The notes beneath the pieces were generated by a model. The model ran no database searches. It was not told the DNA's origin and saw only the letters and a list, made by a program, of their open reading frames with translations. 36,549 nt of DNA. Source: Candidatus Effluviviaceae Genus IV sp. (lineage in GTDB: Bacteria; Joyebacterota; Joyebacteria; Joyebacterales; Joyebacteraceae). The stretch spans positions 1 to 36,549 of the forward strand of contig WJLY01000224.1 of assembly GCA_014728245.1 (NCBI GenBank). Direction: 5' to 3'. Each line of letters begins with the position of its first letter. The stretch's first letter is position 1. Shown here piece by piece: positions 1-8,743 of the stretch. The translations under genes were made by a program, and so were the position numbers.

Positions 1-208
1 AGACCAGCACCGTTCCCACGGCGCCGGGAGCGGCGGGCGCGGCCGACGCGTCGGCCGCGAACCGGATGCCCCCGAAGCTCCCCGGAGCGCCGAGATCGGC
101 CATCTGCGGGAATGCCTCGCCGGGGAAGAGCGCCAGCAGCGCGGCGAGCGCGAGCGCCGGCAGCGCTGTGAGCCTCAGGGTGAGAGAGAAGCCGCGATGG
201 AAAGTCAT
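1..208 (-). CDS. Secreted/periplasmic protein, N-terminal part only (cut by window edge)
   Basis: An open frame starts with ATG at 208 and runs off the window edge after 69 codons. The start is supported by GAGGTG a few bases upstream on the minus strand. The first 35 residues read as a Sec signal peptide: a basic start (MTFHRGF), a long Leu/Ala-rich core and a likely cleavage region near AFPQ. What follows is a Gly/Ala/Pro-rich stretch with no recognisable domain. It lies 49 bases downstream of the second ABC permease, so it is probably the last visible gene of the export operon. No function can be assigned from this fragment. It is too short for the minimum length of a usual ORF search, but start, ribosome site and signal peptide agree. 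Confidence 0.6.
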   Translation of the reverse strand, partial: MTFHRGFSLTLRLTALPALALAALLALFPGEAFPQMADLGAPGSFGGIRFAADASAAPAAPGAVGTVLV

Positions 209-257
209 GGTCACCTCGGGAAGCGGGCGGGCCGCGCCGGCCGGAGTCGGCCGCCGG

Positions 258-1547
258 TCACTCGTATCTGAGGGCGACGATCGGATCGAGCTTCGCCGCC
301 TTGGTCGCCGGAAAGAACCCGAAGAAGACGCCGACGCCTATCGAGACACCCAGGGCGAGGAGTATCGACCAGGGCTGAGGCGTGGCCGGAAGGGGCGTCG
401 CCTTCTCTATGGCAGCGCCTATGCCGAGCGCGGCGAGAAGCCCCAGGAGCCCGCCGATGCCCGACAGCACTCCCGCCTCGACGAGGAACTGCGCGGCCAC
501 GTCCCGCGATCTCGCTCCGACGGCCTTTCTTATGCCTATCTCCTTCGTGCGCTCGGTCACCGAGACCAGCATGATGTTCATGATCCCGACGCCACCGACG
601 ACGAGAGCTATCGCCGATATACCTATCATGACTATCCACGTCACCCTCGTCAAGTTCTCGTACATCTCGACGAGCTGCGATTGAGAGATGATCTCGAAGT
701 TGTTCGGATCGCCGGCCCTGAGCCCGCGGCGTCCCCTCATCACCCTCTCGACCTCCTCCATCGCCGGTTCGATCCTCTCGCCGCTCACGGTCTTGACCGA
801 CAGGCTCGAGCTCAGCCTGGAGCCGAACAGCTTGTTCAGGGTCCTGAAGGGAACCATTACGTAGTTGTCGAGACTCTGCCCGAACATCTCACCCTGCGGC
901 TCCATCACGCCCACCACGCGGAACCGGTGTCCTCCGATCAGCACGTTCTCGCCCACGGGATCATCGCCGGGAAAGAGCCGCTCCTCTACGGGCGCGCCCA
1001 GAACGACGACCTGCCTCCTCCTGTCCGCCTCGGGCCAGGCGAAGAAGCGGCCCCTCTCCACCGCGCTGTCGCTGACGTACTGGTATTCGGGCGACACGCC
1101 GACGATCCTTATCTCGGCTGTCGACTCCGACCCGCGTCGAACCCGTCTCGCCACCACACTCTGCGGCGACACGGCGAGGACCGACGGACACAGCTCCTCG
1201 ACAGCTTCCGCGTCGCGGAACGTGAAGTCGGGCCTCCTCAGATACTCCAGGTACTGCATGTAGTCCACGTTGGCGGCCGGCATCTTGGATACGACGAACG
1301 TGTTGGTGCCCATCTGCCTGAATACGTCCATCACGCTCTCGTTGACGCCCGAGATGAGCGACACCATCGCCACGACGTTCATAACGCCGATCATGATGCC
1401 GAGCGACGTGAGCAGTGAACGGACCTTGTTGGCGCGGATGGCCGCGAACGCCGCCAGGACGCTCTCGACCAGCCGGTTCGATGGAACGCCTCCAGGCTTC
1501 TGCGAGGTCCACTCCAGTGAGCCGGTTCTTCCGGAAGTCCCTGTCAT
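258..1547 (-). CDS. MacB-like ABC transporter permease (second of a pair)
   Basis: A 429-residue membrane subunit of a MacB/LolCE-type ABC exporter. Family layout: one N-terminal membrane helix (around residues 40-65, motif LTSLGIMIGV), a large periplasmic MacB_PCD domain, then an FtsX domain with three C-terminal helices. The stretch ERTKEIGIRKAVGA before the last helices is the conserved FtsX-family cytoplasmic loop. The protein ends in ALRYE, as does its upstream neighbour. Its ATG overlaps the stop of the preceding permease in an ATGA arrangement, so the two are probably translationally coupled. The roughly 30 residues before the first helix are unusually long and a later start is possible. 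It probably forms a heterodimer with the other permease; the cargo is unknown. Confidence 0.9.
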   Translation of the reverse strand: MTGTSGRTGSLEWTSQKPGGVPSNRLVESVLAAFAAIRANKVRSLLTSLGIMIGVMNVVAMVSLISGVNESVMDVFRQMGTNTFVVSKMPAANVDYMQYLEYLRRPDFTFRDAEAVEELCPSVLAVSPQSVVARRVRRGSESTAEIRIVGVSPEYQYVSDSAVERGRFFAWPEADRRRQVVVLGAPVEERLFPGDDPVGENVLIGGHRFRVVGVMEPQGEMFGQSLDNYVMVPFRTLNKLFGSRLSSSLSVKTVSGERIEPAMEEVERVMRGRRGLRAGDPNNFEIISQSQLVEMYENLTRVTWIVMIGISAIALVVGGVGIMNIMLVSVTERTKEIGIRKAVGARSRDVAAQFLVEAGVLSGIGGLLGLLAALGIGAAIEKATPLPATPQPWSILLALGVSIGVGVFFGFFPATKAAKLDPIVALRYE

Positions 1548-2755
1548 TCGTATCTCAGAGCCTCTATCGGGTTGAGCCTGCCCGCGCGGGAAGCCGGGTA
1601 GACGCCGAAGAGAAGGCCGGTCACGAGCGCGAAGGCGACCGCGAGAGCCACGGCGACCGGCGTCACGGCCGCGGGGAGCGGAGTCAGCCTCCGGACGAGG
1701 AGCCCGATGCCGGATCCCCCCAGAATGCCGATAATCCCACCAAGACAGGTCAGGAAGATCGACTCGACCAGGAACTGCGACGTGATGTCGAAGCGTCTCG
1801 CGCCGATCGCCTTGCGCACGCCTATCTCCCTGGTCCTCTCGGCGACGGAGACGAGCATCACGTTCATGACGCCGATACCGCCGACAAGGAGCGATAGCGC
1901 GACGATGCCGAGCATGGCCATGTAGAGCGCACCGGTGATCTGCCTGTAGAAGGACGCCAGATCGTCCTGAGTGTTCACAGCGAAGTCGTCCGGCTCGCCC
2001 CTCGGCACCTTCCTGCGGATGCGCATGATCTGCCGGATGTCCTCGACCGTCCTGTCCATCGGCATCCCCGGCGCGGGCTGACAGTCGATCACGACCGAGC
2101 GCCTGTGGCCGAACAGCTTCTCGAACGTGGAGAACGGCACGATCACGAGGTCGTCCAGACTGCTACCGAGTATGTCGCCCTTCTCCTCCAGCAGGCCCAC
2201 GACCGTGAAGCTGTGGCCCCCTATGCGCACCTTCTTCTCGAGGGGATCGGTGAACTCGAAGAGCTCGCGGGCCACGTCGGTCCCCAACACCGCCGCGCTC
2301 CTGCGGCGTTCCACGTCGAACTCCGTGATGAACCGCCCCTCCCGCACGGAGAAGTTGTCTATCGTCTCGTACTCGGGGGTCGTGCCCGTTATGAGCGTGC
2401 CGCGCACGTTGCTCCCCTCGTGCGTCACGTTGCGCCTTGTGTGGATGTTGGGAGCGACCAGTCCGACGGAATCCAGAAGCTCGACGGCCTCCGCGTCCTC
2501 CTCCGTGATGTCGGCCCGGTTCCGGTACTCCTCGGTGTCCCCCATCTGCACCCAGGGGTACTTGCTCACGGATACGATGTCCGTCCCGACGGACTGGAAC
2601 TGAGCCGCGACGGCGGCGTTCAGCCCCGCCACGAGCGACATCACGGCCACCAGCGCGCCCGTCCCGATGACGATGCCGAGCATCGTGAGCGCCGAGCGCA
2701 GCTTGTGCGACCAGAGGGTACGAAAGGAAGACTTGAGGGTCTCTCCGAACTCCAT
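1544..2755 (-). CDS. MacB-like ABC transporter permease (first of a pair)
   Basis: A 403-residue permease of the MacB/FtsX superfamily. The N-terminal helix carries LTMLGIVIGTGALVAVMSL. A periplasmic MacB_PCD region follows (residues about 50-260), then the FtsX loop ERTREIGVRKAIGAR and three C-terminal helices. The ATG at 2755 has GGGAG nine bases upstream. It lies 34 bases after the ATPase gene and overlaps the next permease by 4 bases. It differs clearly from the second permease in its periplasmic domain, which fits a heterodimeric transporter rather than a fresh duplication. With the ATPase, adaptor and TolC it should form a tripartite exporter spanning both membranes. Substrate (peptide, macrolide, lipid or glycolipid) cannot be read from sequence. 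Confidence 0.9.
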   Translation of the reverse strand: MEFGETLKSSFRTLWSHKLRSALTMLGIVIGTGALVAVMSLVAGLNAAVAAQFQSVGTDIVSVSKYPWVQMGDTEEYRNRADITEEDAEAVELLDSVGLVAPNIHTRRNVTHEGSNVRGTLITGTTPEYETIDNFSVREGRFITEFDVERRRSAAVLGTDVARELFEFTDPLEKKVRIGGHSFTVVGLLEEKGDILGSSLDDLVIVPFSTFEKLFGHRRSVVIDCQPAPGMPMDRTVEDIRQIMRIRRKVPRGEPDDFAVNTQDDLASFYRQITGALYMAMLGIVALSLLVGGIGVMNVMLVSVAERTREIGVRKAIGARRFDITSQFLVESIFLTCLGGIIGILGGSGIGLLVRRLTPLPAAVTPVAVALAVAFALVTGLLFGVYPASRAGRLNPIEALRYE

Positions 2756-2789
2756 GGGACGTTTCTCCCGGGCGGGGAAGCGTCCGGAA

Positions 2790-3467
2790 TCAGGACGCGC
2801 TGTCGCTGGCGACCATGCCGTCGCGGAGTTTGACGATGCGTTTCGCGTGTTCGGCTATGTACTGCTCATGCGTGACGAGGATGATCGTGTTGCCCGCCCT
2901 GTTCAGCTTTCCGAAGACCTGCATGATCTCCTCGCCCGTGTTGGAGTCCAGGTTCCCGGTGGGCTCGTCGGCCAGTATGATGGAGGGCCCGTTGATCAGA
3001 GCGCGCGCGATCGCCACGCGCTGCCTCTGCCCTCCGGAAAGCTCGTTCGGCCTGTGATTGGCCCGTTCCCGCAGCCCCACGGCGTCCAGCACCTGCCAGA
3101 CCCGATCGGCGCGCTCCGCTCTCGGGGCGTGTCCGTAGATGAGCGGGAGCTCGACATTCTGGAACGTCGTCATCCGCGGCAGAAGATTGAACGTCTGGAA
3201 CACGAACCCTATCTCGGAGCTCCTTATCTCCGCCAGCTCGTCGTCGTCGAGCCTGGACACCTCGCGCTCCTTCAACACATAGGACCCCGAACTCGGCGTG
3301 TCGAGGCACCCGATGATGTTCATGAGAGTCGACTTGCCGGACCCCGAGGGGCCCATGATCGCGAGGTACTCGCGCTCGGGCACCGAAAGGCTGATACTGC
3401 GAACAGCGGGGACCTCCTCAGCCCCCACGGTGTAGATCTTCGAGATCTCGTGCAGCTTGATGAGCAA
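2790..3467 (-). CDS. ABC transporter ATP-binding protein (MacB/LolD family)
   Basis: The 225-residue cytoplasmic ATPase of the exporter. All catalytic motifs are intact: Walker [10 protein letters not shown] (39-47), Q-loop Q91, signature LSGGQ (143-147), Walker B with catalytic Glu in [11 protein letters not shown] (164-174) and switch His200. Length and the phrase DEPTGNLD are typical of the LolD/MacB/FtsE group. The start is TTG at 3467, with GGGGA seven bases upstream and no better ATG nearby. It follows the adaptor gene after a 92-base gap that holds a small GC hairpin (3500-3521). It precedes both permeases, so it energises the pair through mechanotransmission in the MacB manner. Confidence 0.93.
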   Translation of the reverse strand: MLIKLHEISKIYTVGAEEVPAVRSISLSVPEREYLAIMGPSGSGKSTLMNIIGCLDTPSSGSYVLKEREVSRLDDDELAEIRSSEIGFVFQTFNLLPRMTTFQNVELPLIYGHAPRAERADRVWQVLDAVGLRERANHRPNELSGGQRQRVAIARALINGPSIILADEPTGNLDSNTGEEIMQVFGKLNRAGNTIILVTHEQYIAEHAKRIVKLRDGMVASDSAS

Positions 3468-3559
3468 GCTCTTATCCCCGTCTGAGCGGTCCGATGTGGC
3501 CGGCGGCGGCGCTTCCGCCGGTCGCCCGCGTCGCGCGGCGTCCCTCGTGCGAAAGGCGG

Positions 3560-4816
3560 CTACTCGTCGGCTTCTCCCGATTCCGCTCCCGACTCCGCCG
3601 CGGCGTTGTCCTCCACCTCGAGGGCCTGCCCGTTCTTGAGCGTCCTCAGCACCCTGTAGGGACCCGACATCACCCGCTGCCCTTCGGTCAGCTCTCCCTC
3701 AACCTCGATCGAGAGCTCGTCCGCGATCCCCGCGACGACCGGCACGAACAGGGCCTCGTCGTCCTCGGTGACGACGAAGACCCCCTCGATCTCTTCTTCC
3801 TCCTCGCGCTCGCTCCGACCGCCCCTGGGCTCCTCGGCCGCCTCCGTTTCCTCCTCCGATTCCTCGCTGAGCTCAGACGGCTTCCTTGAGACCACCGACT
3901 GGATGGGCACGTTGAGCGCGTCCTCGTGCGTTGCGGTTATGATGTCGACGGTCGCCGTCATGCCCGGCTTGAGACCGGGATGCACGTCCCTGAGCAGCAC
4001 GACCACGAGGAAGTTCGTGATCTCCTGCTCCGTTCCCGCCATGGCCGTTATCCCGGAGTTCCCCACCTCGGTTACTCGTCCCGTGAGGAGCGTGTCGGCG
4101 AGCGCCTCGACGTCGACCTCGGCCCTCTGCCCGACCTCGACGTCGACGATGTCGGTCTCGTCGATCTCGGTCGCGACCTCCATGTCGGACATGTCGGAGA
4201 TGGTCATGATGACGGTTCCGGGCTGGTTCATTGTGCCGGTAACGACGTTCTCGCCCTCTTCGACGTTCAGCCGCGTGATCACTCCGTCTATCGGAGCGTG
4301 AAAGACCGTCTTCTCCAGCTGGTCCTCCGCCGCGCGGAGCGACGCCCGCGCCTCCTCGACCGCCTGGCGGTAAGTAGATGCGCGCGTGACGACGTCCTCG
4401 TACTCGGCTTCGGAGATGTGGTTCTGCGGGTACTGCTCCTCGGCGATCGCCAGGTCCCGCTCCGCCGTCCGAAGCTCCGCCCTGGCGCGCTCCAGCCTGG
4501 CGCCCGCCTGCTCGACCTGGGAGCGGTACCAGACGTCCTCGAGCCTGAGCAGGAGATCGCCGCGCCGGACGTGGTCGCCCTCGTCGACCGCCAGCTCGAC
4601 GATCCGTCCCATGAGGCTGGAGCTGATCTGGACCTTCGTCTCGGCCCTTACACGTCCGGGGCCGGAGACCCTGGCTACGATGGTCCCCCGCTCGACCTCG
4701 TCGACCGTGACGTCTATCGTGTCCCTGCGCTCGATCCCCTGGCTGACGATCAGAGAGATCGCGACTATCACCGCCAGCCCCAGGAGTATTAGAGCGTTCC
4801 TCCGCTTCTTGACCAT
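3560..4816 (-). CDS. Periplasmic adaptor (membrane fusion) protein, MacA/HlyD-like
   Basis: A 418-residue adaptor linking the ABC permeases to TolC. A short basic start and one membrane helix (about residues 7-25) are followed by a first barrel-sandwich half ([18 protein letters not shown]). A coiled-coil hairpin rich in Glu/Ala/Arg comes next, then the second lipoyl half ([20 protein letters not shown]), a beta-barrel, and a membrane-proximal domain. The frame extends upstream to 4942, but ATG at 4816 (MVKKRRNAL) is preferred. It has GGGGGAG just upstream, follows the TolC stop by 46 bases, and begins directly with the anchor. Near residues 310-345 there is a strongly acidic low-complexity insertion ([21 protein letters not shown]) that is unusual for MacA. 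The C-terminal tail is also acidic. Confidence 0.9.
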   Translation of the reverse strand: MVKKRRNALILLGLAVIVAISLIVSQGIERRDTIDVTVDEVERGTIVARVSGPGRVRAETKVQISSSLMGRIVELAVDEGDHVRRGDLLLRLEDVWYRSQVEQAGARLERARAELRTAERDLAIAEEQYPQNHISEAEYEDVVTRASTYRQAVEEARASLRAAEDQLEKTVFHAPIDGVITRLNVEEGENVVTGTMNQPGTVIMTISDMSDMEVATEIDETDIVDVEVGQRAEVDVEALADTLLTGRVTEVGNSGITAMAGTEQEITNFLVVVLLRDVHPGLKPGMTATVDIITATHEDALNVPIQSVVSRKPSELSEESEEETEAAEEPRGGRSEREEEEEIEGVFVVTEDDEALFVPVVAGIADELSIEVEGELTEGQRVMSGPYRVLRTLKNGQALEVEDNAAAESGAESGEADE

Positions 4817-4862
4817 GGACGGCTCCCCCGAATGTCTGCTCCCGCCTGCCGCGAGCACCCTT

Positions 4863-6143
4863 TCACAGGCCGAGCGCGAGTTTGAGCTCCGCCTTCGCGA
4901 CCTCGTGATCGTACCTGGCCTCCACGAGGTCGGCCCTCGCACGCGAGTAGGCGACGCGAGCGTCGATGAGCTCGAGCATGCTGGCCGCCCGCAGTCTGAA
5001 GCGCTCCTCCGAGACCCTGAGGTCCTCCTCGGCCTGCGCCACGGCCTGTTGCGTTACGGCCACTCGTTCCTTCTGCTCGCGCACAAAGAGGCGCGCCGTC
5101 TCTATCTCGTACTCCGCCTGCTGCCTCAGGTCCAGAAGCGAGAGTTCGTAAGTCCTGAGGGTCGCCTCCCACCGGTCGACCGACGCCTTGGTGGACATGC
5201 CGTTGAAGATCGGGACCGAGAGCGACAGGCTCATCGTCCGAGTGTAGTCGTCCCGAACGTCTTCGAAGAGCTCCCCGAAGTCGTCGCGGCTCCTCGAATA
5301 CGACATCGAGAACCCGAGCGACGGCAGACGGTCGGAGCGCGCGGAGAAGAGCGAGCGACGCGCGGCCGTAAGCTGCTCCTCGGCCGAACGGATGTCCGGC
5401 CTGCGCGCAAGCGCCTCCTCCAGATCGTACGCCTCTAGATCCTCCGCGGCCGCCTGTTCGGGCGGATCGGCCGCCTCGAGGTCGGTGGTCACGTCTATGC
5501 CCATGGAAAGACAGAGCGCGGCGCGGCTCGTCTCGGCCGTCCGCTCCGCGGTAATGAGCTGCAGCTCGGCCTGGCCCACCTGAACCTGCGCCTTCAGGAG
5601 ATCGGATCTGGAGGCCGAACCCAGCTCGAAGAGGCTCTCCGTCTTCCGGAGCTGCTCCTTCGCGAGTTCGACCGCCTCCATCTGAACGTCGCGCAGCGCC
5701 TCGGCCTTCAGAAGCCCGTAGTAGGCCTCCCTGACCCCGAACACTACCTGGCGCAACGTCGACTCGAGCGAGTTGCGCTCCGCGTCCCGGCCGTGCAGAG
5801 CCGCCGAGATGGACGCGAACGTCGACGCGTCGAAGACCGTCTGCGAGACGGTGATCCCGCCGGAGGCGCTCTCCGCCGTAGTGCTTGCGCCGCCTGCGAC
5901 CGACATCGTGCTGCCGGTAGAGAGCGACCCCGAGACTCTGGGGAGCACGCCCGACCAGCTCGACAACACGTCGGCGTCCGCTCCGGCGACGCCCTGTCTC
6001 GCCTGGGCGAGCGCTATGTTCTCTGCGAGAGCGATCTCAATGCATTCGTCGAGCTCATAGACCCGGGCCCGAGCCGGCGCGGCGGCCGTCGCGGCCGCGA
6101 GAAGCGCCGCGAGAAGAGAAACAAACACTGCGCTCCGAAGCAA
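4863..6143 (-). CDS. TolC family outer membrane efflux protein
   Basis: A 426-residue TolC/OEP family channel. An N-terminal signal peptide (FVSLLAALLAAATAAAPARA) leads into two outer-membrane-efflux repeats. The helical parts are rich in Ala/Glu/Arg/Leu, and the typical LxxALxxRPDIRSAEEQL segment lies near residues 235-260. Length is close to the family norm. The start is TTG at 6143: GGGAGGAGG sits five bases upstream and overlaps the end of the YIP1 gene, whose TAG is one base before it. The outer-membrane channel of the tripartite system is thus encoded first, followed by adaptor, ATPase and permeases. The very tight junction with the YIP1 gene implies one transcript. Confidence 0.9.
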   Translation of the reverse strand: MLRSAVFVSLLAALLAAATAAAPARARVYELDECIEIALAENIALAQARQGVAGADADVLSSWSGVLPRVSGSLSTGSTMSVAGGASTTAESASGGITVSQTVFDASTFASISAALHGRDAERNSLESTLRQVVFGVREAYYGLLKAEALRDVQMEAVELAKEQLRKTESLFELGSASRSDLLKAQVQVGQAELQLITAERTAETSRAALCLSMGIDVTTDLEAADPPEQAAAEDLEAYDLEEALARRPDIRSAEEQLTAARRSLFSARSDRLPSLGFSMSYSRSRDDFGELFEDVRDDYTRTMSLSLSVPIFNGMSTKASVDRWEATLRTYELSLLDLRQQAEYEIETARLFVREQKERVAVTQQAVAQAEEDLRVSEERFRLRAASMLELIDARVAYSRARADLVEARYDHEVAKAELKLALGL

Positions 6144-6144
6144 G

Positions 6145-6918
6145 CTAGCCTCCTCCCTGCTGGAACATGCCTACGAGGGAATACAGGAGCCAGATGATGA
6201 CCGCCGCCGTGAAGCCCTTCGCCTTCGACGTCCGGTAGACGACGGCGGCGCCTATGCCCAGAACCGCCAGCCACCAGAGGGTGAAGACGTCGAACCCCGT
6301 GAAGAGGAAGCCGTAGAGCCGGTCGGACGGCTCCAGGTTCTGGAAGAAGATCACCGGCCCGGTCTCGACGAAGAGCGACTCCTTTGCCATCATGAAGGGG
6401 ACCTTGATGGCGCTCCCCAGCGCCGTGATGAGCATGCTGTAGGCCGTGACCGCCCTCGCGCCTCGGAACGAGGCCTTGCCGCCCATTAGCTTCATGAGAA
6501 GGTGCAGTATGCCGGCCACGATGAACAACATGGCGACGGACTGGAGCACGCCGCCGAGTATCGAGAAGGGCATTATGAACGGCGCGCTCTGTTCGACGAG
6601 CCGCTGCACGTCCGCCTCGGTACCGCCGCCCTCCATGATCGACTGCCGGATACCCTCCTCCGCGGCCGGGCCGGCCACGTAGGGCACGACGACCAGCGCG
6701 ACCGTCACGACGGACACGACGATCAGGATCAGGAGCGGAATCCACCACATTGTGTTGTCGCGGGTCTTCGACGGGTCGGTCGGGTGCGGGACCGACGTCC
6801 TCGCCGCGACAGACTCGAACGTCGCTTTCGGATCGACGAACACCCCGCCCAACAACGAGGTGACGCCCCCCGAAGGCTCCGGCTCCCTCTGTGCGGTACC
6901 GGTTCTCATCTCTTCCAT
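6145..6918 (-). CDS. YIP1 family integral membrane protein
   Basis: A 257-residue protein with a soluble N-terminus of about 55 residues and five predicted membrane helices. These include WWIPLLILIVVSVVTVALVV, a long MPFSILGGVLQSVAMLFIVAGIL helix, and two near the C-terminus. The pattern, with a short amphipathic lead (GVFVDPKATFESVA) and the FRGARAVTAYSM segment, fits the bacterial Yip1 domain family. The family's biochemical role in bacteria is not established. ATG at 6918 has GGGAGG immediately upstream. As first gene of the export operon it may help assembly of the transporter in the inner membrane, but that is inference from position only. Confidence 0.8.
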   Translation of the reverse strand: MEEMRTGTAQREPEPSGGVTSLLGGVFVDPKATFESVAARTSVPHPTDPSKTRDNTMWWIPLLILIVVSVVTVALVVVPYVAGPAAEEGIRQSIMEGGGTEADVQRLVEQSAPFIMPFSILGGVLQSVAMLFIVAGILHLLMKLMGGKASFRGARAVTAYSMLITALGSAIKVPFMMAKESLFVETGPVIFFQNLEPSDRLYGFLFTGFDVFTLWWLAVLGIGAAVVYRTSKAKGFTAAVIIWLLYSLVGMFQQGGG

Positions 6919-6988
6919 TTCATCCTCCCGCTACCTGCGGCGCCACGCGCGCGGCGCCCGGCCGACCGGTTACACGGGCTCACAAGAG

Positions 6989-7022
6989 CAAAGGGCAGCG
7001 TCAAGGCCCGCGCTGCCCTTTG
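6989..7022 (-). terminator. Probable terminator after tonB
   Basis: A perfect 12-base inverted repeat (6989-7000 with 7011-7022) encloses a 10-base loop, about 93 bases past the tonB stop on the minus strand. The downstream arm is followed by a pyrimidine-rich but not pure T tract, so termination may be inefficient or Rho-assisted. The rest of the 196-base gap between tonB and the YIP1 gene shows no other clear signal. I found no convincing -35/-10 pair for the YIP1 operon. Confidence 0.55.
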
Positions 7023-7114
7023 TGACACATCTATTCACTGATCTGTTGAGGCGCATTCCGCACTCGCGGCGACCGGGGCCCAACGCCCACGCCAAACGCC
7101 GTCCTAATCGGCTC

Positions 7115-7747
7115 CTAGCCGCGGAGCGTGAACCTGATCGGTATCACGATCTGCGCCTTGACCGGCACGTCGCGCTGCTTCGCGGGCGTGAACCTCCACT
7201 GAAGCGCGGCGTCGATCGCCGCCTGGTTCAGGCCCGGAACGCCCTTCACCACGGTCGCCTCGACCACGTCGCCGAACTCGTTGATCCGCACCCGCACCAA
7301 CACCACGCCCTCGAGCTCGGACTGCCTGGCCATCTCGGGGTACTCGGGCAGAACCTGCTGAACGACCTGCGGCGCTTCGTCGAACGCGGTGAAGAACTCG
7401 GGCCGCGCCGGCGCCGGAGGAAGCTCAGGGGGAGCGTCTACGTCGAATACCGTCGACTCGATCGTCTCCTCGACGTCCGCCTCCTCGCTGGGAGCGATGT
7501 CGACCGGGACCTGGGGCTTCGCCTCTTCCTTCGGAGGAGGCGGCACCTTGATCTGATCCGGAATCTCGATCGCCTCTACCTGCCGTTCCTCGCGGAGCTG
7601 GTAGGGTTGTACCTCGATTTCCGGGATCAGAAGGAACATGAGCGCGTGGAGGACTATGGCTCCCAGGAAAGCCAGCCGGAAGAACCTGGGGTAGTTGTTC
7701 TTGAGCTCCTGCTCCGCGGTCATGTGCATCGTCAGGTAAGGACTCAT
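7115..7747 (-). CDS. tonB: TonB family energy-transducing protein
   Basis: A 210-residue TonB. One N-terminal membrane helix (about residues 23-41, LAFLGAIVLHALMFLLI) is followed by a Pro/Glu-rich periplasm-spanning region (VPPPPKEEAKPQVPV, PPELPPAPARP). The C-terminal TonB_C domain spans about residues 133-208 (LPEYPEMARQSELEGVVLVR, then ALQWRFTPAKQRDVPV). It carries proton-motive energy from ExbB/ExbD to outer-membrane receptors such as the one at 18226-20985. ATG at 7747 has AAGAGGCAGG upstream. It is last in the exbB-exbD-exbD-tonB operon, 55 bases after the second exbD. An N-terminal extension of about 20 residues precedes the anchor helix. Confidence 0.92.
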   Translation of the reverse strand: MSPYLTMHMTAEQELKNNYPRFFRLAFLGAIVLHALMFLLIPEIEVQPYQLREERQVEAIEIPDQIKVPPPPKEEAKPQVPVDIAPSEEADVEETIESTVFDVDAPPELPPAPARPEFFTAFDEAPQVVQQVLPEYPEMARQSELEGVVLVRVRINEFGDVVEATVVKGVPGLNQAAIDAALQWRFTPAKQRDVPVKAQIVIPIRFTLRG

Positions 7748-7802
7748 CGAACCTGCCTCTTGTTGCCGTGCCGCCGCGGCGTCCGCCGCGGGGCGTTCGC
7801 CG

Positions 7803-8210
7803 CTATTGGCCCTCCGGCATCGTCGTGAAGGAGACGCGGAGAGCGTTCGCTCGTTTCAGCCGATCCATCGCCTGGTTGACCACCCTGTATCTGGCGGCGT
7901 CGTCCGTGTTGAACGCGATGATGAGCGCCGGGTTCTCGCGGATCTTCGCGGTGACCATCGGCTCGATGTCGTCGAGGCCGACGACCAGGTCGTCGATCAG
8001 GATCGTGCTGCGCTCGTCTATCCAGACGTGCGCGATCCGCTCCCTGGGTATCTTCTCGCCCGCCTCGGAGCGCGGCAGCGTTATCGCCAGTCCCTGCTCG
8101 AGCTTGAAGATCGTGGTGACCATGAAGAAGACGATGAGCAGGAACGCGATGTCCGCCATGGACGACATCGGTATCTTGGCTCCGGTCCTGGCTTTCCTTC
8201 TAAGCTCCAA
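7803..8210 (-). CDS. exbD: ExbD/TolR family biopolymer transport protein (second copy)
   Basis: A 135-residue ExbD/TolR protein. A short cytoplasmic N-terminus ending in IPMSSMADIAFLLIVFFMVTT carries the membrane helix with the conserved Asp (D20) that conducts protons. A compact periplasmic domain follows. The start is TTG at 8210, with GGAGG eight bases upstream. It lies 20 bases after the first exbD. Two non-identical exbD genes next to one exbB and one tonB are common in TonB systems of the Bacteroidota and relatives, where the two probably form a heterodimer inside the ExbB pentamer. Confidence 0.92.
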   Translation of the reverse strand: MELRRKARTGAKIPMSSMADIAFLLIVFFMVTTIFKLEQGLAITLPRSEAGEKIPRERIAHVWIDERSTILIDDLVVGLDDIEPMVTAKIRENPALIIAFNTDDAARYRVVNQAMDRLKRANALRVSFTTMPEGQ

Positions 8211-8230
8211 TTCGTATACCTCCGCCCCTG

Positions 8231-8677
8231 CTACTCGACGTCAAGCATCTTCAGTGAGATTCGTCGATCGCGGCTCACGCCTTCCTGCTGGAGCTCACTG
8301 TAACTCAGCATGACCTCGTCCAGAGCGTCGATCATCCGTCCGTAGGGTGCGTCGGGGTGAGACTCGAGCGAGATGATCAGCCTCTCGTTCTCGGTGAGCC
8401 TCTCCTTCACCCTCCCCTTGATCTGCCGGATGGAAGTGGGAGTCTCTTCCGTGCCGACGAAGTAGGCGCCCGTCCGCGCGGTGATGATCTGCATCACGTT
8501 CTGGCGGGCGACCTCCTTGACCTCACCGGCCTTGCTCGGAAGGATCAGGGTCAGACCGATCTCCGGAAACGTCGTGCTTACGATGAAGAATATGAGCAGC
8601 AGGAAGGCCACGTCCGACATCGACGACTCCCCGACTATCCCGGGGTTTATCTTCGTCCTTTGTCCGAATCTGGCCAT
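8231..8677 (-). CDS. exbD: ExbD/TolR family biopolymer transport protein (first copy)
   Basis: A 148-residue ExbD/TolR paralogue. The membrane helix contains SMSDVAFLLLIFFIVSTTF with the conserved Asp (D22), preceded by a basic start (MARFGQRTKINPG). The periplasmic domain is about 100 residues. ATG at 8677 has GGAAGG seven bases upstream. It is clearly diverged from the second ExbD (here TFPEIGLTLILPSKAGE, there IFKLEQGLAITLPRSEAGE). The pair is therefore old and probably not redundant. It follows exbB after 66 bases. Confidence 0.92.
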   Translation of the reverse strand: MARFGQRTKINPGIVGESSMSDVAFLLLIFFIVSTTFPEIGLTLILPSKAGEVKEVARQNVMQIITARTGAYFVGTEETPTSIRQIKGRVKERLTENERLIISLESHPDAPYGRMIDALDEVMLSYSELQQEGVSRDRRISLKMLDVE

Positions 8678-8743
8678 CTTCGTGCCTTCCCCGGCCGGAG
8701 CGGCCGTGCCGCCCGCGGCCTGCTAGTACCAGAAGCCCGTCGT

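Noticed and set aside
66-1418. Long plus-strand open frame across the second permease
   Set aside because: It is antisense to a clear FtsX-family gene; its translation is Arg/His/Asp-rich with no domain, as expected for a shadow frame in GC-rich DNA. The same holds for most long plus-strand frames outside 10119-13613.
3500-3521. GC hairpin between adaptor and ATPase genes as a terminator
   Set aside because: Seven-base stem with no T tract, inside an operon whose downstream genes are required for function; at most a mild attenuator.
7774-7791. Inverted repeat between second exbD and tonB
   Set aside because: The arms are separated by only 2 bases and made of CCG repeats; likely compositional.
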